Shown one piece after another: positions 1 through 12,242 of a stretch of DNA of 64,000 nucleotides. The notes under the pieces are model-generated. The model saw only the letters and a program-made list of their open reading frames with translations, was not told where the DNA came from and did no database searches. The stretch is from Rhodocollybia butyracea (Eukaryota; Basidiomycota; Agaricomycetes; Agaricales; Omphalotaceae): positions 1 to 64,000 of the forward strand of contig JADNRY010000101.1 of assembly GCA_015501585.1 (NCBI GenBank), in the 5' to 3' direction. The position numbers and the translations under genes are program-made. Within the stretch, counting starts at the first letter, position 1; each line of letters begins with the position of its first letter.

Positions 1-6
1 ACTAGC

Positions 7-2550
7 ATGCATTGGTCGAAAGGCGTTGTCGCTGCTTCACAACGGCTGCGCCTGCGTATCAATCAGTTGTTCCCCGAGCTTGCTGAAACGTCGTATACTT
101 GGTTCTTACCTGACGAAGACGTTGCCTGTATTCTGGTGCGTGTCCATCTCTGCTTTCTTTGTTTTTGTTTGTGACATATGTTTTCTTAGAAGCATGTCAA
201 GAAGGTCAAGTTGGACTTGGGGCCCCGCTTGCTATTCCTTTCGATAGTGACTCTCGCGAATCAGAGTGGCTCATCTCTCTCATCCCACAGTCCGCTTATC
301 CTCGTTCGCGACCGAAACCTCGTCCTTCTGCTGGCCTGGGTTCATCCACAGAAATCGCAGCTTTTAAAGCACGCCTTGTTGCCAAAACTACTCCTGCCTC
401 TTGGCCAGTACGTTGTTTGTCGGCCCACCTTCCGTGGCCAACGGCTCTGTTCTTGGCAAGCGCTCTCGTAGCCGTTCAGTTCAATCTTCCGCACCGATGG
501 TTGCTGAAGATGATGATGTTGCCGAGTTCGATGAGTTGGATGCATCACCGAAAATATCGAGTGCAAAGCGAAGGAAGGTTCGTGTACGCTCACTGTCTTT
601 CTATCCCCTTGTGAATCTTATGCGGTTTGGTGCTATAGTTAGTTTTCCGTGCTCAGCTCTTCGGCCAGATCAAAGATTCCTGTCAATGCAAAGGTAACCC
701 GCTCGATGTCCAAGAAGGTAAATACTCGTAGACTATCAATTTCTTTTCTGACGGTGATCTTTTTCAGTTCGCTAATAAACAACTTCTTAATTCTACCTCA
801 GTGGTTGATTCAGGTTCTGAGGATGAGCACGATGGTTCTGATGATAGCCTGGCCACGGCTGTGTTGCGGGTTGGCCCTCCTAAAGGCAAAAGCACTGCCA
901 AGTCTTCCGGGAAAAAGTTTTCCAAGGCTCCTCCAACCCCGTCTTCTGATGCTGTTCCGCCTAAGGAGGTTGTTCTTTTCACTGATGTCGACAAAGGACG
1001 TTCTCGTTCCTGTATTGCCGAAATTTTCGAGGAATCTTAGCCTCCCGCCTGGTTTCTTCCGACGATCATCTTCCCCAGGATGGCTATCCCACTTTCATTA
1101 CTGGTTTTTCCGGGAATTCTAGTTTCCTCCCTCGTTCGGTGTTGAAGGAAGTCATTTCTCCTTCGGTGAGTTTGGATTGTTGAGGTTGTTACGTTCTTCT
1201 TTATGATTTTTACTTTCTAGTACGTTCCTACTTCTGCCCAAGCAACCGATCCCAATGTCTGGACCTTTGATCATGAGCTGTTGTTGCTGGCCAACGCTGT
1301 TGCCCTGAACGTGGGTACTCATTCGGTGACCTTTGCTGAATTTATGGCTGCCGCGCGCACCACCTTCCAGGTATAACTTGTACTCCATTATTCCTGTCAC
1401 AGTGTCTAATCATTTTTACGATGTTTTATAGATCGATCCTCGCGCGTTAGCCTGTCTACAATGCTATTTACGGGACATTTGGACATGTGTGATTATGCAC
1501 AAGACCGGAAAGGCAAGCGAAAAATGTCCGGTCGCTGCAAAAACTGCATGGACAAGCATTGTACGTGTTCAGACAACTTGTCCGTTCCCGAGTTGGTAGC
1601 TGCGAAGGATCGTATGGCGCTTTTTACGCAAGATTCTCCACTCAGTGCGCCCTCTCTCGTTCTTGTATATATATGTACTATATTCTTACTTTTTCGTTAC
1701 AGATTTACAGAAGCAGATGCATCAGGAAAAGCCGTTTTTACCTAGGTGACCCCAGAGTGGCCTAAAGCAAACTAGGTGACCTATGAATCCTATGGCATCC
1801 TAGGAATTTGGGCTCGTCCCTTGCCAGTCAAGGCTCTTAGGCAAACCCAGGGCAAGCCTAGTTTGCCCAGGTTTGCCCAGTGCTCCCCAGGTGTTCCCCA
1901 GGAGCACCTGGGCAAACCTGGGCAGACCTAGGCTTGCCTAGGGAATCCTCAAGAGCCTTGACTGGCAAGGGACGAGCCCAAATTCCTAGGATGCCATAGG
2001 ATTCATAGGTCACCTAGTTTGCTTTAGGCCACTCTGGGGTCACCTAGGCAAACTGGCTTTTCCTGATGTGGACTCCATTATCCGCGCCCAAAAGGCTCGC
2101 GAGCAATCCATTGCTCTCTGTGAGTCTTTGACCGATAACCTCCTCCAGGAGTTTCAGCTTCTTCGATCTCAGGTCACCTCTCCGGCCGTTTTTATGCAGG
2201 CGATTCTCAGAACGCACCCTTCCAAGCCAATTTCTCTGGTTGAGTGGGCATTCTTGACTTCCCTCTTTGGCTGGGATTCTCCGACCACCTTCGATACTAC
2301 TGCCGAGTTTGAGCAATTTATTGGTTCCATCACTCGCGCCGCCGTTGTCGAGTCGAGGACCTACAGGATGCAGAACTTCCTTCGCCGTCTCTACTTCCTC
2401 ATGAGGTAGAAGAGGATATCTGCAAGACACAGGGTTCAGCTGGCACGGATCGCCTCTGTCGCCTACCACTTCTTTCCCGGCGACTCTTCCTGCGCTTGAC
2501 CTGGAAGTAGTACCTTGCCGCGCAGGAGGATCGGCAGCGTCGGGAAGCGG
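7..2550 (+). pseudogene. Degenerate multi-exon gene split by a palindromic element
   Basis: I do not recognise the family. A coding-like exon starts at ATG 7 and runs to 135, with a GTGCGT donor; the next exon begins at 190. Further exon-like pieces lie near 401-580, 660-718, 768-1040, 1040-1170, 1220-1370 and 1432-1664, separated by roughly 50-bp GT-AG introns. The part at 1432-1610 is cysteine-rich (CLQC, then CKNC and CTC), like the small Cys motifs of repeated agaric genes, but the two halves are in different frames, so a one-base shift near 1515 is likely. Other frame changes are needed near 220, 395 and 1035. The last coding piece (2066-2409) continues after a 343-bp palindromic insertion at 1723-2065; removing it joins the frame. 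I infer a dead copy of a dispersed gene family. No function is proposed. Confidence 0.5.
1723..2065. mobile_element. Palindromic foldback/MITE-like element, copy 1
   Basis: A 343-bp element whose two halves are near-perfect inverted copies of each other. It starts CAGGAAAAGC and ends GCTTTTCCTG. The arms carry a string of CCTAGG and CCCAGG motifs and meet at a CCCAGG-rich centre near 1890. It has no coding capacity. It sits inside a coding exon flanked by AT on both sides (1721-1722 and 2066-2067). Joining the flanks with one AT gives the target CATG and a continuous reading frame. Confidence 0.9.
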
Positions 2551-2599
2551 GTCTACCACCGTCTAGCTTTTTGAAGTTCTTTCACACCTTCGAAGTCTC

Positions 2600-4150
2600 T
2601 GTTGGCTTAAATCCATTTATCGTGAAACTTCATTATCTAGTGCTAGTGGGGTTGACTTGACCAGACATTTGTTGTTTTTAATTTCATTTTCGTTATCTTT
2701 TTGTATTGCGTGGACTGTACCTGGGCCCTAGCGCCCTTTTCATGTATTTTTGGCAGTGTACTGTGCATGGACATTGTTGTAGCGGTTTCTTTGAGACTTG
2801 TTGTAGCGGTTTCTTTTAGACCTATTCTTGTATTTGGTATCTCTAGCATACTTTAGTTTTAGTCCTTTGGTATGTGATCGTAGATAGGCTAAATTCAAAA
2901 AACAAAAATAAAAAAGAAGCACGCTTGCATGTATATTCTGCTTTCCTTTCTTGATGTGTGAGTCTCTGCTAATGTCAGCAAAAGGGTAGGTCAACTGTAT
3001 GCGGTGACGAGGTCACACAAAGTTGGAGCTGTTTCGAGTGATCAGTGCTTTAACCACAGCGTTGTCTTGGCGCCTTGAATACCTTCTTAAGTTACTTCCA
3101 GGCTTGTTTATATGAAATCTGCCTGTTTTGGTTATGTACTTGTGCTACCTTATTATGTGTCTTTTCCTCTCTCTTACTTACTTCATCTCTATGGTCAATG
3201 CTAATTTCGGTCTATCCTTTAGCGATCCTGCCTTTGGGTTTGACTTGAATGGCACGCACAGCGTCGCACACAGTGGACAACCTTCATCCGATATATTGTG
3301 AATCAACCAGAACTTCAGCTCCGCGTTATATGAACAAGCCTGGAAGATTTAATGTGTTTCTGCCTCAGTGAACTTGTGATCACTGAGTTATTCTACTTTG
3401 GCGGATAGATATGTAGGTTGCATTGGTCGTATCTTGGATTTGTGTGACAGCTACAATTCACTGTATGGAGTTGGTTGGACCAATATTGAATATGGGTTCG
3501 GGTCCTAGCAGATGATTTGCAGATTTAGTTTGTGGTAATGCGTTTGCTTGTGTGGCATTCCGATGTGTTTGGATTGGGCGCATATCAAGCCCCAGCTCAC
3601 CTATGAAAGCTGCGGTGACTCATGGGTGGTTGCAGTGTTCTCAAGATCGAGCTCGAGCTCACTCATTGGTATGAATACATTAAAGCTGATGAATAAATTC
3701 TGGAGCGTGAAAGCGCTGGTGGTGCGTGATTTTCTGAGTGTGCGTGATTGTTCAACATCCGACTGCATAGGAATCCGCACCGTACAAAAACGGCCGTATA
3801 AATCTCAAAAATTGCCTGCTACGAATCGGCTACAGCTTCCAGTACCCGCATAATCTTAGGGGTACGATGCGGATGCTTAATCTGGTTCTGCGATGTACTA
3901 GGACGGATCACCCATAGATCATGTAGTGACTTGCGTTCGCCATGCATATCCTCTTAACAGGAACCACGTAACTTATTTCTGCGGAGGTGCGAAGTAGTTG
4001 TGTGTTCACAACTAGCACAGTTAATATGTGGATTTACATGCTTACATTTTTTCAACTTTAACTGGTAGCAAATATAGTACCTATGAAAGGGCATAGTCAT
4101 ACATGAGCGTAACTAAATCCATCGTTTTTGCTGATAAGTGAACAACTCGT
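2600..4150. other. Gene-free stretch with a 24-bp tandem duplication and a dispersed motif
   Basis: I see no supported gene here. At 2774-2821 a 24-bp unit (TTGTTGTAGCGG...) is tandemly duplicated with one mismatch. At 2975-3008 there is a 34-bp sequence that recurs in diverged form at 14,757-14,790. The plus strand becomes rich in G and T from about 2.9 kb, continuing through the pseudogene downstream. Confidence 0.6.
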
Positions 4151-4152
4151 AT

Positions 4153-5694
4153 TTATCCATATGTAAATTCTACCATCGGTTTTGCTGAGAGGTTACATTT
4201 AACAAGTATCTCGAATGATGTATCTGAGAATCGTTTGTTGAAAACTACGGCATGCGCTATGGCGTCGACATGTCGTTGCACGAGGAACGGTTCGTCGGAG
4301 TGATTTACTGAGATTTCGATGAACTGCACATAGATAAGATTGCTCAAAATGGCGGCGTAAAAGCGGTTAAGATATTCCTGCCAAAGCAAGTCAGTTGATT
4401 CAATCAAACTTTCAGACCGAATCTAAAATACCCACCTCTGACGGTACAGTTGGACTCAAAACACACCCGAAGTGTGATAATTGCGGGCAAAATTCGGTAA
4501 TAGTCATGATATCGTGAAGGGCGTAGCCCTTGTGAGTGGAAGTGAGGAACAGCTCGCAAACGTTGGCTGCTTTCCGCAGTGAGTTTAGTAGTTGATATGC
4601 AGTCTGCGAGCGTGAGTTCATGGTGATGGCACGGCAATGTACTGTTAGTCGCCGAAGGGGTCGATGGATATCGCCACTGTTACACAGGACGAGAGCGTTG
4701 ACTAGAGATCCTGTGAAGTGGGTGATGTTTGGAAGTATCCCCGGTTCTGTGAGGTCGGAAATGACACCTCTTTCCGGGTTCAGAATGAAATCTGAGAGAA
4801 TTAATCGATACGCCACTTTACAAAGATGTGAATGTCAAAGCAGAAAAGCTTTCAGATGAAATGTTTCATCAGAGCCTTGGAATAAGAATTCATTCAATTG
4901 GACGAATGTGAATTTTCCGTCATCGAATAAATACTGCAACAGTTTGGTCGGACGTTCTGACAGAGATGTACCATCTTGATATTCAGCAGCTCCAAATGCG
5001 GGCTGCACTGCGGTAGAGGCCGAAGGATCTTTGATATCATAGTGTAGTCCGCTGCTTTGAAGGTCAGTTTCCACGTAATAGATGCGATCGAGTACTTATG
5101 AGGAAGGCTGACTCCTGCGAAATCAAGCGTTAGTTGGGTTAAGATGACTGAACACAACTTGTTCTAGTGGGAATCAGTATGTTGTCAATATAGGATTGAA
5201 GTACCCACATATATAGAAGTACACAGTCTGACTGTCTCTTGGGGAAAAGGTGTTCGGAGTTCGATGCATTTCAAAGCAAGCAGTGCCGAGGGTATGTTGG
5301 AACCTATGACGGTAGACAACGGAAGGGTGCAGGATTTAAACACCAGTCTCGATAACCGGTGATTCTTATTGGGGTTTTTCCCGATGTTTTGAATAGTTTT
5401 TGTCATGTGTTGTTCAATGTAGTTATCTCGAAAAATTTGTGGGAAGTCAAAGTTATCAATGACCAGGTTTTTGACAAAGGCAGTAGGGTGAAGTTCGCCG
5501 TATGTAGTATTGTACGCGCTGAGAGCTTTCAAAGCGGAGGAGTTTGCGGTTCTATACAACACCAGGTAAGAGAGATGCGTAAATCTGTTATGGAGACACG
5601 CCATCGATGCAAGTGCGCATTTATCGTCATGGAGGTGGTTGAGTATGATGATTAAAAGTTCGTTCGGCAACGCGAGAAGGTGCATCAATTTCAC
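4153..5694 (-). pseudogene. F-box protein pseudogene, paralogue of the 30.4 kb gene
   Basis: The start at 5694 is followed by an F-box-like N-terminus (LALPNELLIIILNHL) and the same exon order as the intact paralogue at 30,367-31,935. The first exon ends near 5216 and the second covers about 5160-5100. The third, covering the leucine-rich middle, runs from about 5054 to 4430, and the last from about 4350 to 4153. Alignment by eye to the paralogue shows a frame change near 4985 and an in-frame TGA near 4850 where the paralogue has Arg. The introns still have GT-AG ends. An intact copy would be expected to act as a substrate receptor of an SCF ubiquitin ligase; this copy is probably inactive. 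An N-terminal fragment could still be made. Confidence 0.7.
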
Positions 5695-6180
5695 TGGGTT
5701 GCGATGCAGTAAAATACGTCTGGCTTTTTATATATATTCAATTTTCGGAGCACCCGTCTGCATGTAGTGAATTACCTAGCCATATGCGTGACCAGTTGAT
5801 GATATTGATGACGTTGTTGTGATGTCAAAGCTGGTTCTCGCATGCGGTACGTGTTGTTGTTCATCTTTCACACTGGCAATTTCACGTCTTAGAGGGTTGG
5901 AGATGCTGTTTAGGGCGCTGTGAAACGACACTGTTTCCGTTGAACGCAGGGTGTTAGTAATACAAGGTGATTGCGAACATTGTATTGTCTGGAATTCTGT
6001 AAGATGTAATGAATTGCTCTCTAATTAGCAAGCTTGCTTGTGAGAAAGGCTTCCCACTGTCGCTTCAATTCGTTCGTCATGTATTATGGTACTCCGATGA
6101 CTTAGGGGTTTGTGTTAAACTAATTTTTCACCTGCAATTTCTGATATTCTTTGTATGTCTTCCCATGCCGCCTTTGTCAT
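5695..6180. other. Intergenic stretch before palindromic copy 2
   Basis: No gene recognised. A TATA-like run (TTTATATATATT) lies just upstream of the F-box pseudogene start, on its side at about 5728-5741. Confidence 0.4.
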
Positions 6181-6547
6181 CAGGAAAAGCTGTTTTTGCC
6201 TAGGTGACCCCAGAGTGGCCTAAAGCAAACTAGGTGACCTATGAATCCTATGGCATCCTAGGAATTTGGGCTCGTCCCTTGCTAGTCAAGGCTCTTGAGG
6301 ATTCCCTAGGCAAGCCTAGGTCTGCCCAGGTTTGCCCAGGTGCTCCTGGGGAGCACCTGGGGAACACCTGGGCAAACCTGGGTAAACCTAGGCTTGCCCT
6401 GGGTTTGCCTAGGATGCCCTAGGGAATCCTCAAGAGCCTTGACTGGCAAGGGATGAGCCCAAATTCCTAGGATGCCATAGGATTCATAGGTCACCTAGTT
6501 TGCTTTAGGCCACTCTGGGGTCACCTAGGCAAAAATGGCTTTTCCTG
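6181..6547. mobile_element. Palindromic foldback/MITE-like element, copy 2
   Basis: A 367-bp near-perfect palindrome of the same family as the copies at 1.72 and 12.46 kb, again running from CAGGAAAAGC to GCTTTTCCTG and flanked by AT on both sides (6179-6180, 6548-6549). The empty site would read CATG. The extra length compared with the other copies lies in the central CCCAGG-rich section. It contains no convincing gene. Unlike the other two, the surrounding sequence is not clearly coding. Confidence 0.9.
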
Positions 6548-8859
6548 ATGGTTGTTAAAGGGGGACTTCCGGGGTGTGGGGCTTGCTTTACTGAATCCGT
6601 CATTGGCTTGCACGTACATATATGGCTTGATGTGCGATCGCAATATTCAACGTTTATATTGATTTAAGCCTAGGCAGGTGCGGAAGAGGATTCCGCCTCT
6701 ACATATAGTTTGCGATGTGGTACCAATTGTTATATGTTGTACGTATTCATTGAGACTGGTTGCGGTAGCGGCTCCGGGCTCATTTTATGGTTAATCTTAA
6801 TGAATGCAGCTCCTAAAGAATTGTTACACATCATCACATCGCTGAATTCAGCTTTATTCTTTGGTTCCTAACAGGGTTTAGTGTAGTTATGTTAAATGCA
6901 CCGAGATTTCTATTGTTTCTATGTGTACATTAACTATGTCAATATGCAACCAGGGGCTCGGCGTTGGCGACGCTAAAGCTTTGGTCTAAGTAACGGGCCT
7001 GGCCGCCGCGCAATTCAACAACGAAACTGGATGCAGTTTAACTACTCATCGATAATCAAAAGCGCAGCTTCTGTAATCTACCTTTATCGGTTAAATGTGT
7101 TGTGATTGCGTGCACAGTATCAAGTCTGAAAAGTAAGGAACTAACATTAACTATCTCGGTATCGAATGGTACCAATACCGGGTTTTCTTGGGCAGATTAG
7201 TATGCAGGAAAAATGTCAAACCACAAAGTGAATTCGCCACCTGAAGATTAAGTTTTGTTGAAGTGTGAAAATTCCACCATTCTCCACTGACGTTCGAGAT
7301 CGAACTCCAGTGCGGATTTAAAACACTTTAGCACTGCGACTGCGCCAACTGGTGCGGAAACCAATATGAACAGTTTTGCAGTATCATGATTTGCGCGCAG
7401 GAGCGTCCCCGCGGTATTGGGAAGTGTGCCTCTAGCACACTCTCTAGTTCCTGGAGTATTTGCGTGGTAAGTAATGTAGACACATTGTACCTACATATAT
7501 CAACATTGAATCCGAGGCGTAGAAAATTGCTGGTGCAACGTACGCGTCAGTGAGAAACACCGCATTTCACGCAAATATACGCGTGGTGATTTGAACATAA
7601 ATAAAATGGGAAGGTGTTAAAAGTGGCGAATAGCCGGTGCAGTAATGAAAGTAAGTGAATCAGGGTAAAGAGCACAAGCCACCGTTGTGGATGAAAGTGG
7701 TGGTTTCGTTCGTGTAACGGCGGATTACATTTACTGCCAGATATCAAAAGTGTAGGGTTTTATTAGGGCGTGTACTCTCCTGTTACACCGAATGCACTCT
7801 GGGCGTAGGTAGTGAAGATCCGAAAGAACATAACATTAGTAAAGGATTGCGTTGCGCGCATAAGCAAAATGATACTTGTCTCGCGCTACCGCGTCATGTT
7901 CAGGCCATGGCGGGTGAGTGTTGTATCCGCGCGCAGGATGACTCTCCGTATCCATCGATACCGCGATGCGGGCCGCTTTCAAGCCCCACATTAAAATGAT
8001 AAGGCAGCAGCGACGCGAAGTGTAGTAACAATCGGGGAGCGGGACGATTGAGGGTCGATGTCAATGTCCACAACGCAGCCATTGGATGGTGGTACGCGAG
8101 TAGAGTACTGGTGGCGGATTACCCAGAGACTTCCTTCATGTAACGCAAACGGTTTGGGTAGACTGGTGTACTCTGATGGTGTACTCTGATGATAAGCACA
8201 GGTGCTGAATATTGAATGACTGGACGGATAGCAACTTACATGGATAACGTTCCGCAACAAACATGCATCTGGCAGTTGGGCCGAAGCTTGAGCGGAAATG
8301 GGCGGTGAATGTGTAGTGGCCGATGCGCAAACAAAGAGGAAGTGCAGATGTAATTTACTGCGAAGTTGGCCGTTGAAAAGGAAGGGTGATCAATAAGGAG
8401 CGAACGACATAAGCAGAGGGCATAGTTTGTCCATTGCCGTGCCTTGAGAATTGCAGCAAGTTGGTTTGAAACGCAGGAAGAGCGAAGTAGGCGCAAATTT
8501 TGCGGTCAGTCAGCGAACTTCGCGGCTGGCAAATGCTGCAGTGAAACGCACGTGCGCGCAGCTGCGATGAGTCGTGAGGGCGGGCTTAAAGCTTAAATTT
8601 TAAGGCCTAACCGCACGCGCAAATCTCCAGGTTACTGCACCGTTGCATGCCCAATAAAGATGCATCTGCGGGCGTCAGAGATTTTGCATGCACAAACGCG
8701 GAAAAAAAAAAATGGTGAATTATGTTAAAATTACGTAGAATTACATAACAGTACTGCATAGTTAATGTTTACATAACAATAGTCCACTTCCGGATGCAGG
8801 ACTAATCACCATCCACCCATCAATCTCGACTTTCTGCAGCTAGCGACTGCTCTCGTGTC
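6548..8859. other. Long gene-free stretch, G-rich on the plus strand
   Basis: I found no supported gene. The plus strand carries clearly more G than C (for example 19 G against 10 C in 7681-7740). A 13-bp unit GGTGTACTCTGAT is repeated twice at about 8164-8190. The last 150 bases are AT-rich and probably hold the promoter of the gene that starts at 8860. Confidence 0.5.
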
Positions 8860-10399
8860 ATGACTCGCGGCGCAAAAGAAATCGCGTTTCACGCGCTGAC
8901 CAAAAAAATCGAATCCGATAAAACATGGAATGACGAGTTCAGAAATCCCGCTATCATTGATAAAAAGGTGGTAGATTCAAAAATACTGTCTTTTCTCAAA
9001 GCACACTTTCCCGAAAAATCTTGCAGTAACGCTCTCTGTGAATACAAATCTTGGGTCGTCCAGCGTTTGGGTAAACGCAGTCCAGTCGTCCTCGATGCGT
9101 TAGACGCTGCGACGCAAGCTCGTCACTCGCAAGTTAAGCAGAAGCGAAAACTTGCATCAGATTTGTTGCTCAACGTGAAAAGTGCTGTTGTGAGGAACGC
9201 CATTGATCAGCTGCGTGGACTAATTCCCACTATACCCGTGAGGCGACGCGCGCGCAACCGTATCCTCCTCCAAATCATTGGATAGTGGAGAACCAGGCAA
9301 TTTGGGATCTGTGGCATCACCAACTCACCTTCGCGAGACAGCCGGATGCACGTATTTCTCGGAAGCCGATGTTCATGCTCGATCCATCACAACTCAGCTA
9401 TGATTTAGGAAGAGACGGTAGCGCCATATTTGTTGATGCCGATGATGGAGATATGTTTGCGGTCGTTATAAGTGAACTTTGCCACTGCCCGAAAATACTT
9501 CATTGGGTGAATGACATCGTCTTGGTCAACGTTGTGTTAGAGAAAAATGTTAGGGTAAGACATTCTTTGTCCGTGGGCAAACGCGATTGTGCTAAAAGTT
9601 TAACTTTGCAGAAGGAAGATGCAGGATCCCTTGTGATTTCTGGATGGTCTGCTGGATCGCGTTCGCGTATTTTACTGGATTTTGCAAGAAACTTCGAACC
9701 GAAACATAAACTTTCGTCAGCGCAGAAAGAGGAAGTACAGTACAAGGCCACATCGGCTTTCGCTTTGTTTTGGAACCTTGTGAAATCATTGGGACCACAG
9801 GAAGTAGTCGAAGATTTGGAAGATTTTGTCAAAAAACATGATTTGTATAAAATGGATACAGCGGTACTTAGAGGTGGAAGGACCCGTACATATGCGGTCG
9901 ATGTGGACGGCGAAGTTCCTCTCGTTTTTCGCAATGCAGATCTTGCACCACCGTCTGGCGTTTTTGCAAGAAATTATGCGCGGTGCGAAAAATTGGAACA
10001 TAGATATTCTGTTACTTACACTTGGTTAGGTATGTTCACCGGGAGAAGCAACCTCACCGTTGGGCTGCTTCGTGGACTACATTTCGTGATGATTCTGTGG
10101 CCGAAGCAGGCGGCCACTTCTATCTACCCGAATATGGGATCCGAATTCGCGCTGCTACTAACAAAGCCGTTTTTTGGAGGCCAGGTGATTGGCATGCAAC
10201 TAGCTTGCCGAAACTCGCCCCAGACGAAAAGAATGGACCCTTACTACAATGCGGTCTGGCTATAGTTACTTCAGCGCGATTACCTGCGGCGTTCAAAGCA
10301 TTCCATGAGGGGAAAAAGTCCACTATAGAGTTGAATGCCAAGGAAGATGAAGAGGGCGAGTCCGATTTCGAAGACCGTTTTGAAGGTATGACGCTGTAA
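8860..10399 (+). CDS. Possible 2-oxoglutarate/Fe(II) oxygenase-like protein, frame broken once
   Basis: Translation from 8860 gives a basic, helical N-terminal part. The frame must change near 9211, after which a continuous frame runs through 9213-9982. A 47-bp intron (9983-10029, GTGCGA...TTAG) then joins cleanly to a final exon ending at the TAA at 10,399. The C-terminal exon has the pattern expected of a double-stranded beta-helix oxygenase: HRE soon after the splice, GGHFYLPEYGIRI, WRPGDWH and a downstream Arg (TSARLP). These would be a candidate iron site H-x-E...H plus a 2OG-binding Arg. In basidiomycetes such Tet/JBP-like domains are numerous and often linked to transposons; placement in that group is inference. 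A gene disrupted at 9211 or a sequence error are both possible. The acidic tail is low complexity. Confidence 0.45.
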
Positions 10400-12242
10400 T
10401 ATGGTCTCGACGTGTAGTATCTATTTTAGTGACTTTTTCAACATGTGAAAAATTCTGCTTTTACTCCGATATCCGCTGCGAGAACATGCTGTTGAATACC
10501 AATTTGAAATCCAATGGAATACTATACATTGGATTAGTTGCAAGTGGTCGGTTAAAGTTCGCATTGGAGTATTGTGACTTGTGGTCATATGCGGATCCGC
10601 AGTTGGTGAAGCGATTATTAGCTTTGAAACGTGAGAACAAATTACTATGTATAGGTTCAAAATAGTTCGCTTTGGCCAACAAAGCTTCAGTTGGCGATCA
10701 TGGTTGATTACTGAACTGCCTGCTTTGATGTATGTTATCTGCGTGGATGTGTATGTACTTGGATTTACGAGCGGAATTGCAATCTTGAATGTTCGGCGGA
10801 TACTGGGATCATTGTTATCCAATCGTGGCAATGAAGTAGTAGGCGTGTTGTTCCGTTTCACTGCGCATGATGTACCATCTTTTTTGGGTTGTTCCTTTTA
10901 TTGCTTCAGATATTGTTTGACGTTTAATGTCTTGCACTGAGTGGTAATGTATATTACCCCAGGATTCGGCTCAGAAGTGCTGTTTCGTAATGTTGGGGAC
11001 CACACTATTCGTAGCACTGATACATTTCCAAGAATGAATAGTGTTATTTCGGAATTGAACGTGGATTGCACTCTCTACGTCAATGTTCGGCTTTCCTCAC
11101 ACTATTCCCCACAGGTGTTATAAATTTAGGCAGTGATATATATTGAGCACTTCATGTTCATAAGCAGATAGTGAGTATGTACGTTGCTACACCCAGGGAG
11201 ATGCGCAAGTTTTAGTATGTAATCCAATTAGAACATTCCCTCGGTAGAACACGTTCCAAAGTGGTTTTTCTATGTTTGCAGATACAGTGAGCTATTTTCG
11301 ACATTTCTTTCGTTCAAGTTTTCAAATTCTGTGTAGAGAGAAAAAAAATTTATCTTTGTATGCATCATGCAGGGTCGTGTAGCTGGCAGACGTTGGCAGG
11401 CACTGGCGGATTTCTTCAATTCAGAGGTTAATAGGTTGTGAAGGAATGGCTTCCGGAGGCTTCCGGCCAAGGGTAAACAACACACACGTGTAGAAAATAT
11501 CTATGCAGACACACAGCATAAATCTGTGTGCAGCCGGTCATACTTTTTTTCGGTAGCAGATTTAGGTGGAAGAAGCATATATTGCGAGTTCTGTGAAAGT
11601 TCCGAAAGTACCGGCCTAACTTTCTTTCTTTCTTAAATTTGGAATAGGGCTACGCAAACGTTTTGGACGCACCAGCGTCACAGGGTGTCACCTATGTCCA
11701 TCGACCCTTTTAGTGGAGTCGTTCTGGTCTTTCCGCCGACCATTGCACTTACACGGACATTAACGGGTAACTTTCATTTAAGGTTCTAGTGTTCTTGTCG
11801 GGATCACGAATCAAAATTCTAGTGTTATAGTCGGTGCTTTTAGGATCAGGAAAACCTGACCTTGACCTTGTAGAGGAGAGTAGAGCTCAACACCAGAACT
11901 TGCGCGTATCTCCAAGTGGTGCAAATACTGACTTAGGTTGTACAACGTTGCAATATTGTCTAAGCTCAAAATAATGTCAATGAGGTCCGTTCAAGAATGT
12001 GGTTGTTGGGAAATTAGATATGATGGCAGTGATGGTGATGTGGAACGCCGACGCCGACACGATTGCTCGAATGGGCAACACTAAACCGTGAAAGTGATTG
12101 GCGCTGTACTGATAGCAGTTCCAAACCTCTTAAGGAAACCAACACATTGACCAGATGTGTACTTTGAAAAGCGCACTTGATTTTGATCTCCCCTTCCTTC
12201 ATCTACTTTCACTCATACTCAATTTTTAATTTTTGCAACCTC
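10400..12242. other. Gene-free stretch
   Basis: Several open frames of 60-146 codons occur here, but none shows a domain, splice pattern or paralogue in the window, so none is called. The stretch is AT-rich. Confidence 0.4.

Noticed and set aside
10421..10940. Overlapping open frames of 60-146 codons on both strands
   Set aside because: No domain, no splice logic, no paralogue; frames on both strands overlap, as expected by chance in AT-rich DNA.
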